The position numbers and the translations under genes were made by a program. This document shows positions 17,177-25,993 of a DNA stretch of 64,000 nt, piece by piece (the stretch's first letter is position 1; the number at the start of each line of letters is the position of its first letter). The stretch is from Candidatus Zymogenaceae bacterium (GTDB taxonomy: Bacteria > Desulfobacterota > Zymogenia > Zymogenales > Zymogenaceae): contig JAFGAS010000074.1 in the NCBI GenBank assembly GCA_016933535.1, forward strand, positions 62,001-126,000. Reading direction: 5' to 3'. The notes beneath the pieces were generated by a model. That model ran no database searches, was not told where the DNA came from, and saw nothing but the letters and a program-made list of their open reading frames with translations.

Positions 17177-18522
17177 TACTGTTCACTTATCCCCATGATC
17201 TTGCGGGTCTCTTCGGGGCTGTCCCCGAGCTTATAGCCCAGCAGGATAAAAAAGCCGATCAGCGAGAAAACGCCGAGCATGACCCAGACAAGCCGGATGC
17301 CCAGGGGATTGACCTTGGTGTACCCGAAAGTCTTAAAGAGTACCGGAAGAAGGACCGTGGAAAGCGCGAACCCGAGCTTCCGGGAAAAGCCGAAGACCCC
17401 GTAGTACATAGCCTCGCGCCGCTTGCCCGTCAGCATCTGGTCGTAATCAACGATATCTCCCATCATGGCGTAGACCAGTATCATGAACCCCCCCAACGGC
17501 ACACTCACCAACGGGAAAAAGACGAAGGCCTGGATCATCACTGGAATCCCCGGGATGTCGCCCACGAAGAAGATGATGGGAAAGAAGACCGCCAGCAGCA
17601 GCGATACGACGCGAAGCATGCTCCGCTTGCCGTACCGGTGGGAAAGCCACATCCAGAGGGGCACGGAAGCCACCATGCACAGGATGAACTCGGCTTGATA
17701 ATACATGACGAATGCCTCCTCTTTCCCCACGATGACGGTAACAAAATAGGGGATGACCACCAGGAGCACCTCGTAACACATATAGAGGGCGATGATGGCA
17801 ATACCGAAGAAGAGGAACTGCGTGTTTTTGAAAGTGGCCGAAAAGGCGTCCCAAAAACCGATCTTCACGTCGGCACGGGAAAATTCCAGGGGCAGCTCCT
17901 TGATGCCCGGCAGGCAAAGATACATGGTCACGAGACCCACGGCCGCCGTCACCAGGGCCATCTTGAAGGCCCCCAGGTTCTGGAAAAGGCCGGGGGCGAT
18001 GAGCGCCACCAGCAGGAATCCGATGATGGCATAAATCAGCTTCCATGAACTAAGCTTGACCCGGTCTTGGGAAGTAAGGGCAATCTCGGCCAGTACCGCG
18101 TCATAGGGAATACCGATGATCGTATAAAAAAGAAAGTAGAAAAAGAAGATCACCATGAGATATACCACGTTTACCATCGAAACCCCGGACACCGGCGGGA
18201 GCCAGAGAAGGAGGAAAAAGAGGATCATGAAGGGCGTACCGAAAATAATAAAGGGTTTCCTGCGGCCCCAGCGGGTCTTCGTGTTGTCGGAAAGGTGACC
18301 GATAAGTGGATCGGTGATCGCGTCAAACACCCTGCCGATCGTAAGGATTATACCCACCGCAATGATCGGGATAAACGCCGGCCTCCCCGAATCCGGGGGA
18401 GGAGCATAGAAATACATGATCCAGGTAAACAGGACCCCCTCGACGAAATTCAGCGAGATCGATCCCCAGTTATAGAAGAAGACCTCCTTATTGGTGAGAC
18501 GTTTGACGACATTTTCTTTCAT
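17176..18522 (-). CDS. GPH-type sugar:cation symporter (MFS)
   Basis: A ~448-residue, 12-helix membrane protein of the glycoside-pentoside-hexuronide family. LTNKEVFFYNWGSISLNFVEG at the N-terminus and DAITDPLIGHLSDNTKTRWGRRKPFI in the helix 2-3 loop are typical, as is VGDIPGIPVM and the DYDQMLTGKRREAMYYG loop. A longer frame begins at 18549, but the ATG at 18522 (MKENVVKR) follows a GGAGAG site. It would import the amino sugar or glycoside handled by the adjoining kinase and NagA. Confidence 0.87.
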   Translation of the reverse strand: MKENVVKRLTNKEVFFYNWGSISLNFVEGVLFTWIMYFYAPPPDSGRPAFIPIIAVGIILTIGRVFDAITDPLIGHLSDNTKTRWGRRKPFIIFGTPFMILFFLLLWLPPVSGVSMVNVVYLMVIFFFYFLFYTIIGIPYDAVLAEIALTSQDRVKLSSWKLIYAIIGFLLVALIAPGLFQNLGAFKMALVTAAVGLVTMYLCLPGIKELPLEFSRADVKIGFWDAFSATFKNTQFLFFGIAIIALYMCYEVLLVVIPYFVTVIVGKEEAFVMYYQAEFILCMVASVPLWMWLSHRYGKRSMLRVVSLLLAVFFPIIFFVGDIPGIPVMIQAFVFFPLVSVPLGGFMILVYAMMGDIVDYDQMLTGKRREAMYYGVFGFSRKLGFALSTVLLPVLFKTFGYTKVNPLGIRLVWVMLGVFSLIGFFILLGYKLGDSPEETRKIMGISEQ

Positions 18523-18545
18523 GATTCTCTCCATAAAGGGGATTA

Positions 18546-19418
18546 TCAATCAATGATGACCGTAATCGACCACGTCCTCTTTTGACCCGGCATCACGCAG
18601 AGGTAATAGAACGGCTCTACGGAAAAGACGCGGCGCTCGTACCAGAGCCGGGCAAAAGCCAGCGGAAAGTCCCCCACGACCACCAGCTTCTTCTCGTGGT
18701 CGACATTACCCACCTCGAACCGGTTAACGAGCCCGTGATCGGCGGGGACAAATTCGAGAAGCTGTATGGGGAGATCCGAAAAATCGTCCGGCATACGGAT
18801 CCTTCCCCGGTCGTCAACGACGGGAGGCTTGACAAAATCATAGGCCGGCACGAGGGTGTCGGGAAGTTTCACAAAACAGCGTCCCCCCATCCCCCCCGGG
18901 GCGACAAAGGGGTGCCAGTACCAGAGGGTTTGTATAGGACGGCTGACACAGCGGTTCGTGAGCCCCCACGAAACGGTAAACCCCGGACGGTCGCCCAGGA
19001 GACGGATCTCCTTGTCGAGTAGATAACCGACCGGGCCCGCGGCAGCCTCCTGAATGAATCGCACCGAGGCATCGGTCCTTTCTATCTTCCAGTCAAGGAC
19101 CTGTCGCACCCCCGGCTCCTCACAGAAACGGTACCCGCCGGGCCTCATCAGGCCGATGAATCCAACCCCTATCTTAAGAGCGGTATCGGAAAGTGCCGGC
19201 CGGTCACCGATAAAAAGGGGCGTAATAAATTCGTCCGGGTATCCGAAGCCGACGATTCGGTCGCTCGGAAAATCCGGGGCACGAAAGGTATACCCGTCGG
19301 ACGCCGCGATATCATCAATCCACCCCCCGAGGACGAAGCGCGCCGAGAGTCCCGCCGGATCGTCGGGGATCGGGACAAAAGAGAGATCGATGCGGCTGTC
19401 TGTAATCCGTTCGGCCAT
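18546..19418 (-). CDS. Conserved-looking protein of unknown function, possibly aldose-epimerase-like fold
   Basis: A 290-residue protein with many short beta strands, aromatic residues and no signal or membrane segment. Segments such as LIGLMRPGGYRF-like IGLMRPGGYRFCEEPGV and TLWYWHPFVAPGGMGGRCFVKLP suggest a beta-sandwich carbohydrate-active fold of the galactose-mutarotase type. That is a structural guess; no catalytic residues were identified. It overlaps the SIS gene by 1 bp at its start and the transporter frame at its end, so it is embedded in the amino-sugar operon. Confidence 0.7.
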   Translation of the reverse strand: MAERITDSRIDLSFVPIPDDPAGLSARFVLGGWIDDIAASDGYTFRAPDFPSDRIVGFGYPDEFITPLFIGDRPALSDTALKIGVGFIGLMRPGGYRFCEEPGVRQVLDWKIERTDASVRFIQEAAAGPVGYLLDKEIRLLGDRPGFTVSWGLTNRCVSRPIQTLWYWHPFVAPGGMGGRCFVKLPDTLVPAYDFVKPPVVDDRGRIRMPDDFSDLPIQLLEFVPADHGLVNRFEVGNVDHEKKLVVVGDFPLAFARLWYERRVFSVEPFYYLCVMPGQKRTWSITVIID

Positions 19419-20152
19419 CAGAAGTGCCTGATCCTCCCCCGGTACTTCATGTACTCCCTGCTGAGCTCCTCGAGGTTGGATACCTCCATATTTACCGAGA
19501 CGAAGATTGCCGGCGCTTTCCCTTTTTTTGCCAGGAGAGCGACGGCATCTATGATGATGGACTGGACAATGAGCGATCCCATGATGGTGGAGGTCGGGCC
19601 GACGAGCGCCTTTACTCCCGGCACGCTGATCGATGCGTCGCCGGTGTTCGCATGGTTATCGACGGTCACGTCGGCCACCTCGAAGAGACGCTTTCCCGAG
19701 GGATGGCTCGGCTTGACGCTCTGGGTGTGCTTCATGCTCGTAATCGCGATAATCTTGACGCCCAGCTCCTTGAGTTTGAGGGCCATCTCGACGGGGGCCT
19801 GATTTTTCCCCGAATTCGATATAATAATGGCCGCATCCCCGCTCCTTATTTGATGACCCGCCAGCGATATGGAGGCGGCCCCGGGCAACCGCTCCATATT
19901 GGTGCTGCGCATTGCGCCGTCTGAGAGCAGGAAAGACGGATCGAGGATCGCGTTAATCGGGACAATCCCCCCCGCCCGACAGAAAATCTCCTGGGCAATA
20001 AGTGCCGAATGACCGCTGCCGAAGGTATGGATAATTCCGTCCATTTCAATAGCCCCGGCCACGACGGCCGCCGCACTTTTGATCGCCGCACCCTCGGAAT
20101 CGACCATTTCTCTGATCTGTCTGTTGACCTCTTCTATAAACGACTCCCACAT
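19418..20152 (-). CDS. SIS-domain phosphosugar-binding protein
   Basis: A 244-residue protein with a single sugar isomerase (SIS) fold. FGSGHSALIAQEIFCRAGG near residue 40 and AAIIISNSGKNQAPVEMALKLKELGVKIIAITS near 105 hold the phosphate-binding Ser/Thr clusters. It resembles YfeU/MurQ-like and YckF-like SIS proteins that isomerise phosphosugars or act as etherases. A helical N-terminal ~30 residues (FIEEVNRQIREMVD) probably dimerises. Position second in the amino-sugar operon supports handling of a phosphorylated amino sugar. Confidence 0.85.
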   Translation of the reverse strand: MWESFIEEVNRQIREMVDSEGAAIKSAAAVVAGAIEMDGIIHTFGSGHSALIAQEIFCRAGGIVPINAILDPSFLLSDGAMRSTNMERLPGAASISLAGHQIRSGDAAIIISNSGKNQAPVEMALKLKELGVKIIAITSMKHTQSVKPSHPSGKRLFEVADVTVDNHANTGDASISVPGVKALVGPTSTIMGSLIVQSIIIDAVALLAKKGKAPAIFVSVNMEVSNLEELSREYMKYRGRIRHF

Positions 20153-20169
20153 ATTTATCGTACCTCCCC

Positions 20170-20976
20170 TTATTGAGTATTTTTATATGAGCTCTTTACG
20201 TTCGGACAAAACGGACAGAGGTCCCATGAGCAGAGAAGAAAAAGGGGGTTGCTTGAAAGCATCCTCGGAAGTACCTCGAGGAGCCCCCTTCCTGATATTC
20301 GCTGAGCAAGGACGTTACCCTCCCGATGGTAGGCAATGAAACCGTGTTGTTTGAGGGGCTGCTCAACGGCCGTAAAATTTATACTGCATCCGGGATTTTC
20401 TTTCGGCTCAAATTCCCTGATCGAGCCGTCGGAAAGACGGGCCCGAAGCGGCCGGGCGTATTGATCGCTGTAGGGGATATCCAGGTAGGGTACCCGTGCG
20501 ATCGCCTCGGCCACATGCACGGCGGAGTTCGCCCAATGTCCTACACCCAGGAGGATGATATCTCCTCCTTCGTCGAGGATCAGATGCACCGGGGACCCGA
20601 TGCCCAGGGCGGTGGCGGTCTCGTGGCCTGCGGCCAGCCGATCCTTTTCGGCTCCCCAGACCGATACCGAGTGCGTGGGGTGAACGCTCCTGGTCACGTC
20701 CGGCCGTTTTCGGAAGGCCTCCGAGATCGCTCCCATGGTCGTCGGGGTGTTGGCCGGATCGAATACCTCGACGGGGGGAAATGTAAACGCAGGCATCATG
20801 ACGGTTCCCGATTCTTCGACGGTCCCAAGGATCGCGTCGATAACGGCATCCGCCCCGCCTTCCACCCATCCCAGGAGCTTCAGGCTCGAATGGACGAGGA
20901 GTCTGGCCCCCCGCTTTATTCCGAGGCGCCTTAGTGTGTGTGCGGTATCAAACGGTATGCTTTGGTTCCGGCTCAT
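20170..20976 (-). CDS. AAC(3)-family N-acetyltransferase-like protein
   Basis: A 268-residue protein of the aminoglycoside 3-N-acetyltransferase (antibiotic_NAT) family: LLVHSSLKLLGWVEGGADAVI, GTVMMPAFTFPP and the acetyl-CoA/His region SVHPTHSVSVWGAEKD, then LLGVGHWANSAVHVAE. The ATG at 20976 (MSRNQS) is preceded by GGAGG; an ATG at 20997 would add 7 residues. First gene of an amino-sugar operon, so acetylation of an amino sugar is more plausible than drug resistance. The C-terminus is unusual in ending with a Cys-rich CSWDLCPFCPNVK tail, not usual in the family as I know it. Confidence 0.8.
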   Translation of the reverse strand: MSRNQSIPFDTAHTLRRLGIKRGARLLVHSSLKLLGWVEGGADAVIDAILGTVEESGTVMMPAFTFPPVEVFDPANTPTTMGAISEAFRKRPDVTRSVHPTHSVSVWGAEKDRLAAGHETATALGIGSPVHLILDEGGDIILLGVGHWANSAVHVAEAIARVPYLDIPYSDQYARPLRARLSDGSIREFEPKENPGCSINFTAVEQPLKQHGFIAYHREGNVLAQRISGRGLLEVLPRMLSSNPLFLLCSWDLCPFCPNVKSSYKNTQ

Positions 20977-20997
20977 GATGAGAGAATCCTCCATCAC

Positions 20998-21357
20998 GGC
21001 AATCGGCCGAACAGGTGTCTCAGGTCCGGTAACGTCCGGGCGTCCCCCCTATGTTTCACCCGCTATCGTAGATCACCCTTTCAAATGATAGCAACTGTCT
21101 GCAGTTCTTATCCGGTCGTAACAGCACGGCCGGCGCCTTTCCATCGGGTCCCGATGCGGGTATTTCTCGGCTGCCAAAGACGTGGGATAGACTCCGCACA
21201 ACTCGGAATGTCCGCTCATTTTATTCCTTTTCTTTGAACATTTCCAAGACTTTTTTCAATTTATGACGATTCGGGCGTTTTTTTTATCCTTGAAAAGGGC
21301 CCGACGAACTGATAGAATAATTAGTAATATTTACTATTCGAACGAAGGAACCCACCT
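20998..21357. promoter_or_regulatory. Divergent control region with promoter and start-site palindrome for the MoxR gene
   Basis: About 360 bp separates divergent genes. On the plus strand, TTGAAA (21290-21295), 17 bp and TAGAAT (21313-21318) form a promoter; TAGTAA-TAT-TTACTA at 21322-21336 is a perfect inverted repeat at the expected start site. No convincing promoter was found for the minus-strand amino-sugar operon. Confidence 0.5.
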
Positions 21358-22206
21358 ATGAACACGTACGTCGGAACCGGGACTTACATCGCATCGTCTG
21401 AACTCATGGATTCCGTAAATGTCGCCATCGCACTTTCACGGCCGCTGCTCGTCAAGGGAGAGCCGGGAACGGGTAAGACCCTGCTGGCCCACTCCGTCGC
21501 CGAGAACCTGAATAAAGAGATGATCGTCTGGAACATCAAGTCCACCACCAAGGCCAAAGACGGGCTCTATGTCTACGATACCGTCCAGCGTCTCAACGAC
21601 GCCCGATTTGGTGAGGGCGACGTCTCCGACATTAAACAATATATAAAGCTGGGTAAGCTCGGACGGGTCTTCACCTCCGATGTGCAGGTAGTATTGCTCA
21701 TCGACGAGATCGACAAGGCCGACCTCGAATTCCCCAACGATCTCCTGAACGAAATGGACGTAATGACCTTCCATATCCCGGAGACCGACGAAACGATTAC
21801 CGCCAGACACCGTCCCATCGTCATCATTACCTCAAACGCCGAAAAGGAGCTCCCGGACGCCTTCCTTCGCCGCTGTGTCTTTCACTACATAGAGTTCCCC
21901 GACGAGGCGCTGATGATCGACATTATTCGGGTTCACTACCCGGATATTAAGGACGAGCTGTTGGCGGCCGTCCTCAAGAAGTTCTACTGGATTCGAACCC
22001 TTGATTCGCTCCGCAAGAAGCCTTCTACCTCCGAGCTCGTCGACTGGGTCCGCGCCCTTATCGTTGGGGGGATTTCTCCCCAACAGATAGAGGAGACAAT
22101 GCCGTTTTTGGGCGCCCTGCTCAAGAAACGGGAGGACTACGAAATCATAGGTCGCCAAAAGGAAAACCAGAAAATCTACGACAAGTACCGCTCCCAGTAT
22201 CGATAG
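21358..22206 (+). CDS. MoxR-type AAA+ ATPase
   Basis: A 282-residue AAA+ protein. Walker A is GEPGTGKT (residues ~38-45), Walker B is VVLLIDEIDKAD (~115), sensor 1 is VIITSN and the arginine finger region is ELPDAFLRRCVFHYIEFPD. MoxR proteins act as chaperones that load cofactors or mature complexes, usually with a von Willebrand A partner. That partner follows 82 bp downstream. GAAGGA precedes the ATG. The client is not identifiable from the neighbourhood. Confidence 0.9.
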   Translation: MNTYVGTGTYIASSELMDSVNVAIALSRPLLVKGEPGTGKTLLAHSVAENLNKEMIVWNIKSTTKAKDGLYVYDTVQRLNDARFGEGDVSDIKQYIKLGKLGRVFTSDVQVVLLIDEIDKADLEFPNDLLNEMDVMTFHIPETDETITARHRPIVIITSNAEKELPDAFLRRCVFHYIEFPDEALMIDIIRVHYPDIKDELLAAVLKKFYWIRTLDSLRKKPSTSELVDWVRALIVGGISPQQIEETMPFLGALLKKREDYEIIGRQKENQKIYDKYRSQYR

Positions 22207-22288
22207 GGAGATTTTCCGGCACCGTCCGGCCCGCAATGGGACCTGGAGACGGCAATCGGTGACGGCCGCCGGCCACCAAGGGTGATCG

Positions 22289-23455
22289 ATGTTTACCGAC
22301 TTTTTCTTTGAGCTCAAGGCGCACGGCGTCCCGGTGACGCTCCATGAATGGATAGCACTGCACGAGGCGCTGGCCAAAAACCTTGCCGCTGCCAGTCTGG
22401 ACCGCTTCTACTCCGTCGCCCGGTCTATCCTCGTGAAGGACGAGTCCCAGTTCGACAAATATGACCTTGCATTCGCCTCATATTTCAAAGGAATCCAAAC
22501 GCCCGAACAAATAATAGACGAAATACTTAAGGGCCTCAAGAAGGTCGAGGCGCTGGCGCTTACCGCCGAGGAGATGGCCGCCATCGAGGCGCTCGACCTG
22601 GAAACGGTCAGGAGAAACTTCGAGCGCCAGTGGCGGGAGGGTCACTATAACGAGCATACCGGGGGAAACCGTGCCGTCGGGACCGGCGGCAGGTCCACCC
22701 AGGGGGCCTTTGGCTTCCACCCCACCGGGGTCAGGATCGGCCAGGGACAATCACGGCACAAGCGGGCCATCCAGATAGCCGAGGAGCGGCGCTTCAAGAA
22801 TTACGACTCGGACGTCATCCTGGACACCCGTAACATCCGCGTCGCCCTCTCACGCCTCAGGACGCTGCTGCCCGAGGGGCCCGAGGACGAGCTTTCGCTG
22901 GAAAAGACAATCGACAAGACCGCCCGGGACGGAGGTGAGATAGACCTCGTCTTCGTCAAGAGTATTACCAATGCCGCCAAGGTGCTGCTGCTGATGGATG
23001 CCGGGGGCTCCATGGACCCCTATGTGGAGCTCGTATCCCGGCTCTTTTCGTCCGCCAAGGCCCAGATCAGGAACCTCCACTATTTCTATTTTCACAACTG
23101 CGTCTATCAGGACATCTATACCGATATGCGTCGGCGATCGGGCTTCCCCACCTGGGAATTTCTGAAGAAATTCGGGCCCGATTACAAGTGTATTATCGTG
23201 GGAGACGCCGATATGGCCCCCACGGAACTGCTGAACCGTAACGGGGCGATCCACTATTTCTACTATAATGATGTCCCGGGCATCGAGTGGCTCGCCCGCA
23301 TTCGAGACCATTTCAAAAAGACAGTCTGGCTCAACCCCCGCCCCGCCTACGTATGGCCCCGCACCGATACGGTAGATATGGTAAAGGAGGTCTTCCCGAT
23401 GTACGAGCTGACGGTGGACGGGCTCACCGAGGGAATACGCAGGCTCATGCGTTAG
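22289..23455 (+). CDS. VWA-domain protein (CoxE-like), MoxR partner
   Basis: A 388-residue protein with a helical N-terminal half and a C-terminal von Willebrand A domain starting at VLLLMDAGGSMDPYVELVS. The metal site reads D-A-G-G-S where the classic motif is DxSxS; a Gly in the first Ser position is common in CoxE-type proteins as I recall them. A second site residue lies in IIVGDADMAP. It probably binds the AAA+ protein and a client during maturation. Cytoplasmic: no signal or membrane segment. Confidence 0.85.
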   Translation: MFTDFFFELKAHGVPVTLHEWIALHEALAKNLAAASLDRFYSVARSILVKDESQFDKYDLAFASYFKGIQTPEQIIDEILKGLKKVEALALTAEEMAAIEALDLETVRRNFERQWREGHYNEHTGGNRAVGTGGRSTQGAFGFHPTGVRIGQGQSRHKRAIQIAEERRFKNYDSDVILDTRNIRVALSRLRTLLPEGPEDELSLEKTIDKTARDGGEIDLVFVKSITNAAKVLLLMDAGGSMDPYVELVSRLFSSAKAQIRNLHYFYFHNCVYQDIYTDMRRRSGFPTWEFLKKFGPDYKCIIVGDADMAPTELLNRNGAIHYFYYNDVPGIEWLARIRDHFKKTVWLNPRPAYVWPRTDTVDMVKEVFPMYELTVDGLTEGIRRLMR

Positions 23456-23619
23456 CCTCCTGCCGAACGATGACATCCCGGCCCGTCAAAAATATCTGTC
23501 CATCCAGAACCCACGATGTTCCCCCACGAGCCGACCCGCATCCGACCGCCCCGCTCTTATGCATTCAATCACACCCTCCCTTATCGTCGATATCCGTCCC
23601 ACAGAACGTGAGAAAAGAC

Positions 23620-23658
23620 TTGACAGGCTGCATTAATTAGGTATACTGATACCTAATT
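23620..23658 (+). promoter_or_regulatory. Promoter with embedded 24-bp perfect inverted repeat (Rrf2 operator)
   Basis: TTGACA (23620-23625), 16 bp and TATACT (23642-23647). The arms AATTAGGTAT (23635-23644) and ATACCTAATT (23649-23658) around ACTG form a perfect 10-bp inverted repeat that covers the -10 box. The Rrf2 gene starts 32 bp downstream, so negative autoregulation is expected. Confidence 0.75.
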
Positions 23659-23689
23659 ACCGATTTAAGTCACGTGAGGAGGATCATTA

Positions 23690-24130
23690 ATGACTACCGT
23701 GCTCAAGGTCTCTCAGGCCGCGTCCCTGGCCGTCCACACAATGGCGCTCCTGGCCGGGGACCATGAGAAACCGCTGTCCGCAAGACAGATCGCGGAAACC
23801 CTCCATGTCTCCGAGGCCCACCTTGCCAAAGTACTCGGAAGGCTTGCCCGGGAAGGGCTCGTCCAATCGACCCGCGGGCCGAGGGGCGGTTTTGTCCTGA
23901 CCGAGGGCGCCGACCGCGCCCCCCTCCTGACGGTATTCGAGGCGATAGAGGGTAAATTCGCCCCCCACGATTGCCTCTTCGAGACCCCCCTCTGTGACGA
24001 GGGAAAGTGCATCTTCGGCGATCTGGTTAAAAAGATAAACGAGCAGATGAGGCGGTACCTGAGCGAAACCCTGATTTCCGACACCACCGTTGCCTTTGGA
24101 GGCAACCATGACAAAAAGAAAGATCATTGA
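23690..24130 (+). CDS. Rrf2-family Fe-S transcriptional regulator (NsrR/IscR-like)
   Basis: A 146-residue winged-helix regulator: LSARQIAETLHVSEAHLAKVLGRLAREGLVQSTRGPRGGFVLT is the DNA-binding part. Three cysteines in CLFETPLCDEGKC (spacing 6 and 4) match the cluster-binding loop of IscR/NsrR proteins. It probably senses nitric oxide, oxygen or Fe-S status. The gene is followed by an HD protein and a hemerythrin-PAS protein, a NO/O2-response context. A perfect operator overlaps its own promoter. AGGAGG lies upstream of the ATG. Confidence 0.9.
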   Translation: MTTVLKVSQAASLAVHTMALLAGDHEKPLSARQIAETLHVSEAHLAKVLGRLAREGLVQSTRGPRGGFVLTEGADRAPLLTVFEAIEGKFAPHDCLFETPLCDEGKCIFGDLVKKINEQMRRYLSETLISDTTVAFGGNHDKKKDH

Positions 24131-24680
24131 GATAGACCGGGAGAGCTGCAACGGCTGCGGAGGCTGTGTCGCCGACGGCGCGGCACGGACGTCGCTGCGG
24201 GAGCAACTTATTGCGGCGATGTTCGAACAATTTGGCGACGACAAGAAACGGATTGATCACGCCCTGGCGGTCTTCTCCTATGCCGATCAGATACGCAACA
24301 TCGAGGGGGGAAACACGCCGGTTGTTACCGCCGCCGCCCTGCTCCATGACATCGGGATTCAGGAAGGCGAGCGGATATACGGATCGAACGCGCCGCGGTA
24401 CCAGGAGCTGCTCGGGCCTCCGATTGCACGCCGCATCATGGAGGACCTTTCTATGGACGAGGCAACCGTCCAACACGTGACGCGCATCGTCGGCAGCCAC
24501 CACAGCGCCGGAGATATCGATACGATCGAGTTTCGGATCATCTGGGACGCCGATGCGCTGGTCAATCTCACGGACGAAGGGCCGCCCCGCTCCACGGATC
24601 AGTGGGAGAAGACCATCGAAAAGGTATTCCGAACCGGGGCGGGAAAAAACCTGGCCCGGCGGTTGTTTATTAGAAGGTGA
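24108..24680 (+). CDS. HD-domain phosphohydrolase with a truncated ferredoxin N-terminus
   Basis: Start chosen at 24108 because TTGGAGG lies just upstream; it overlaps the regulator by 23 bp. Residues 1-20 (TKRKIIEIDRESCNGCGGC) look like the opening of a ferredoxin of the type often found beside hemerythrins, but the remaining cysteines are absent and the chain goes straight into an HD domain: His in RIDHALAVF (~51), the HD pair in AALLHDIG (80-81), HH in GSHHSAGD and the Asp in WDADALVNL. HD proteins hydrolyse phosphate esters or nucleotides. Whether the three-Cys stub binds iron is unknown. It looks like a gene fusion by internal deletion. Confidence 0.82.
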   Translation: MTKRKIIEIDRESCNGCGGCVADGAARTSLREQLIAAMFEQFGDDKKRIDHALAVFSYADQIRNIEGGNTPVVTAAALLHDIGIQEGERIYGSNAPRYQELLGPPIARRIMEDLSMDEATVQHVTRIVGSHHSAGDIDTIEFRIIWDADALVNLTDEGPPRSTDQWEKTIEKVFRTGAGKNLARRLFIRR

Positions 24681-24751
24681 CCGATCCAGACGGCACGCGT
24701 GCGTGATCTTGGTATCGTCAATAGCGCGGCCGTGACCGAAAGGAGGATATC

Positions 24752-25771
24752 ATGACCGACGTTAATGCCGATAACCGGACCGGGGCAAAGGGGCCCGCCG
24801 TTCCCAAGGGACATCCCATCCAGATACTTATGAAAGAGCACGAGTTGATGCTCGACTTTTCAGAGCGGCTCGTCAAAATCGCCGGGGCGCTGACCGGACT
24901 GCGAGACCTGTGGGCGGCCGAACCCCACAGAGAGGAGATCGCCCACCTCGTTGACCACCTTATCGAATCGGAGAGTCACTACGTCAGGGAGGAAAACGTC
25001 CTGTTTCCGGTTATCGAAAAGCACGGAATAACCGGGCCTCCCCAGATGATGTGGACGGAACACACGGAGATCCGCAAACTAAAAAAAGAGCTTTCCTCAA
25101 TCATTGAGAAGCCCGACGCAACCCCGTTTGATCAGTTTGCCCATCGGCTCCACGAAACGGCCTCGGAGCTGGCCGACCTGCTCGCCTCCCATTTCAACAA
25201 GGAAAACTCGATCCTCTTTCCCGCGGCACTGCGGGTCATACCAGAACGGGAGTGGCCCGAGATCAGGCGGCAGTTTGACGAGTTGGGCTATTGCTGTTTC
25301 ACGCCGCCGGTCCCGGCGGCCCCCGACAGCGCCTATAAGGACACCCCTTCCCCCGCCGCCAAGACGGCCGACGGCTCCGTCACATTCGAGACGGGAACCC
25401 TGTCGATCGCCGAGCTTCACGCGCTTCTGGACTCTCTGCCGATCGACGTTACCTTCGTGGACAAGGACGATACCGTCCGTTATTTCAACCAGGCCGCCGA
25501 CCGAATATTTCCGCGGGCCAAAGCGATCATCGGCCGTACCGTCGGTAATTGCCATCCCGCCAAGAGCATTGACAAGGTCCAGGCCATCCTTGACGGGTTT
25601 AGAGACGGCACTCTTCCCAAGGCCGAATTCTGGATCCCCATGGACGAAAAGCTCATCTACATCCGCTATCTTCCCGTCCGGGACTCCGCGGGCGCCTATC
25701 TCGGGTGCCTCGAGGTGACCCAGGATATCACCCCGATCAAGAAGATAGAAGGAGCCAAACGGCTGCTGTAG
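24752..25771 (+). CDS. Hemerythrin-HHE plus PAS sensor protein (DUF438-like)
   Basis: A 339-residue cytoplasmic protein. The first ~180 residues form a hemerythrin-like four-helix bundle with HPIQILMKEHELML, HYVREENVLFPVIEKHG, MWTEHTEIRKLKKE and SHFNKENSILFPAALRVIP supplying His/Glu iron ligands. The last ~120 residues are a PAS domain (SLPIDVTFVDKDDTVRYFNQAADRIFPR through CLEVTQDIT) of the PAS_10 type, with NCHP typical of this group. There is no output domain. It probably senses O2 or NO through a di-iron centre; the adjacent Rrf2 gene fits that role. AAAGGAGG precedes the start. Confidence 0.88.
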   Translation: MTDVNADNRTGAKGPAVPKGHPIQILMKEHELMLDFSERLVKIAGALTGLRDLWAAEPHREEIAHLVDHLIESESHYVREENVLFPVIEKHGITGPPQMMWTEHTEIRKLKKELSSIIEKPDATPFDQFAHRLHETASELADLLASHFNKENSILFPAALRVIPEREWPEIRRQFDELGYCCFTPPVPAAPDSAYKDTPSPAAKTADGSVTFETGTLSIAELHALLDSLPIDVTFVDKDDTVRYFNQAADRIFPRAKAIIGRTVGNCHPAKSIDKVQAILDGFRDGTLPKAEFWIPMDEKLIYIRYLPVRDSAGAYLGCLEVTQDITPIKKIEGAKRLL

Positions 25772-25993
25772 CAGATACCATCCGACAGGAAGCATACGGG
25801 CAGCCGGGTATGGGCAATGGGACAATGGACCGCCCGAGGTTTTGACATTCGGGCGTTACTGCGGTATGATAGCCGCGATGGAATGGTTTGTTACAGAGCG
25901 GTTCGGCTTGCCCGTGCCTGTTGGCGGGCCGTTCCGGGCGGTCTTATCGATGGAAGAGACGGCCCGGTGGGCGTATCTCTTTGGGGAGGAGAG

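Noticed and set aside
20170-20997. Aminoglycoside resistance gene
   Set aside because: Family match to AAC(3), but embedded in an amino-sugar operon with no mobile element; sugar acetylation is the better reading.
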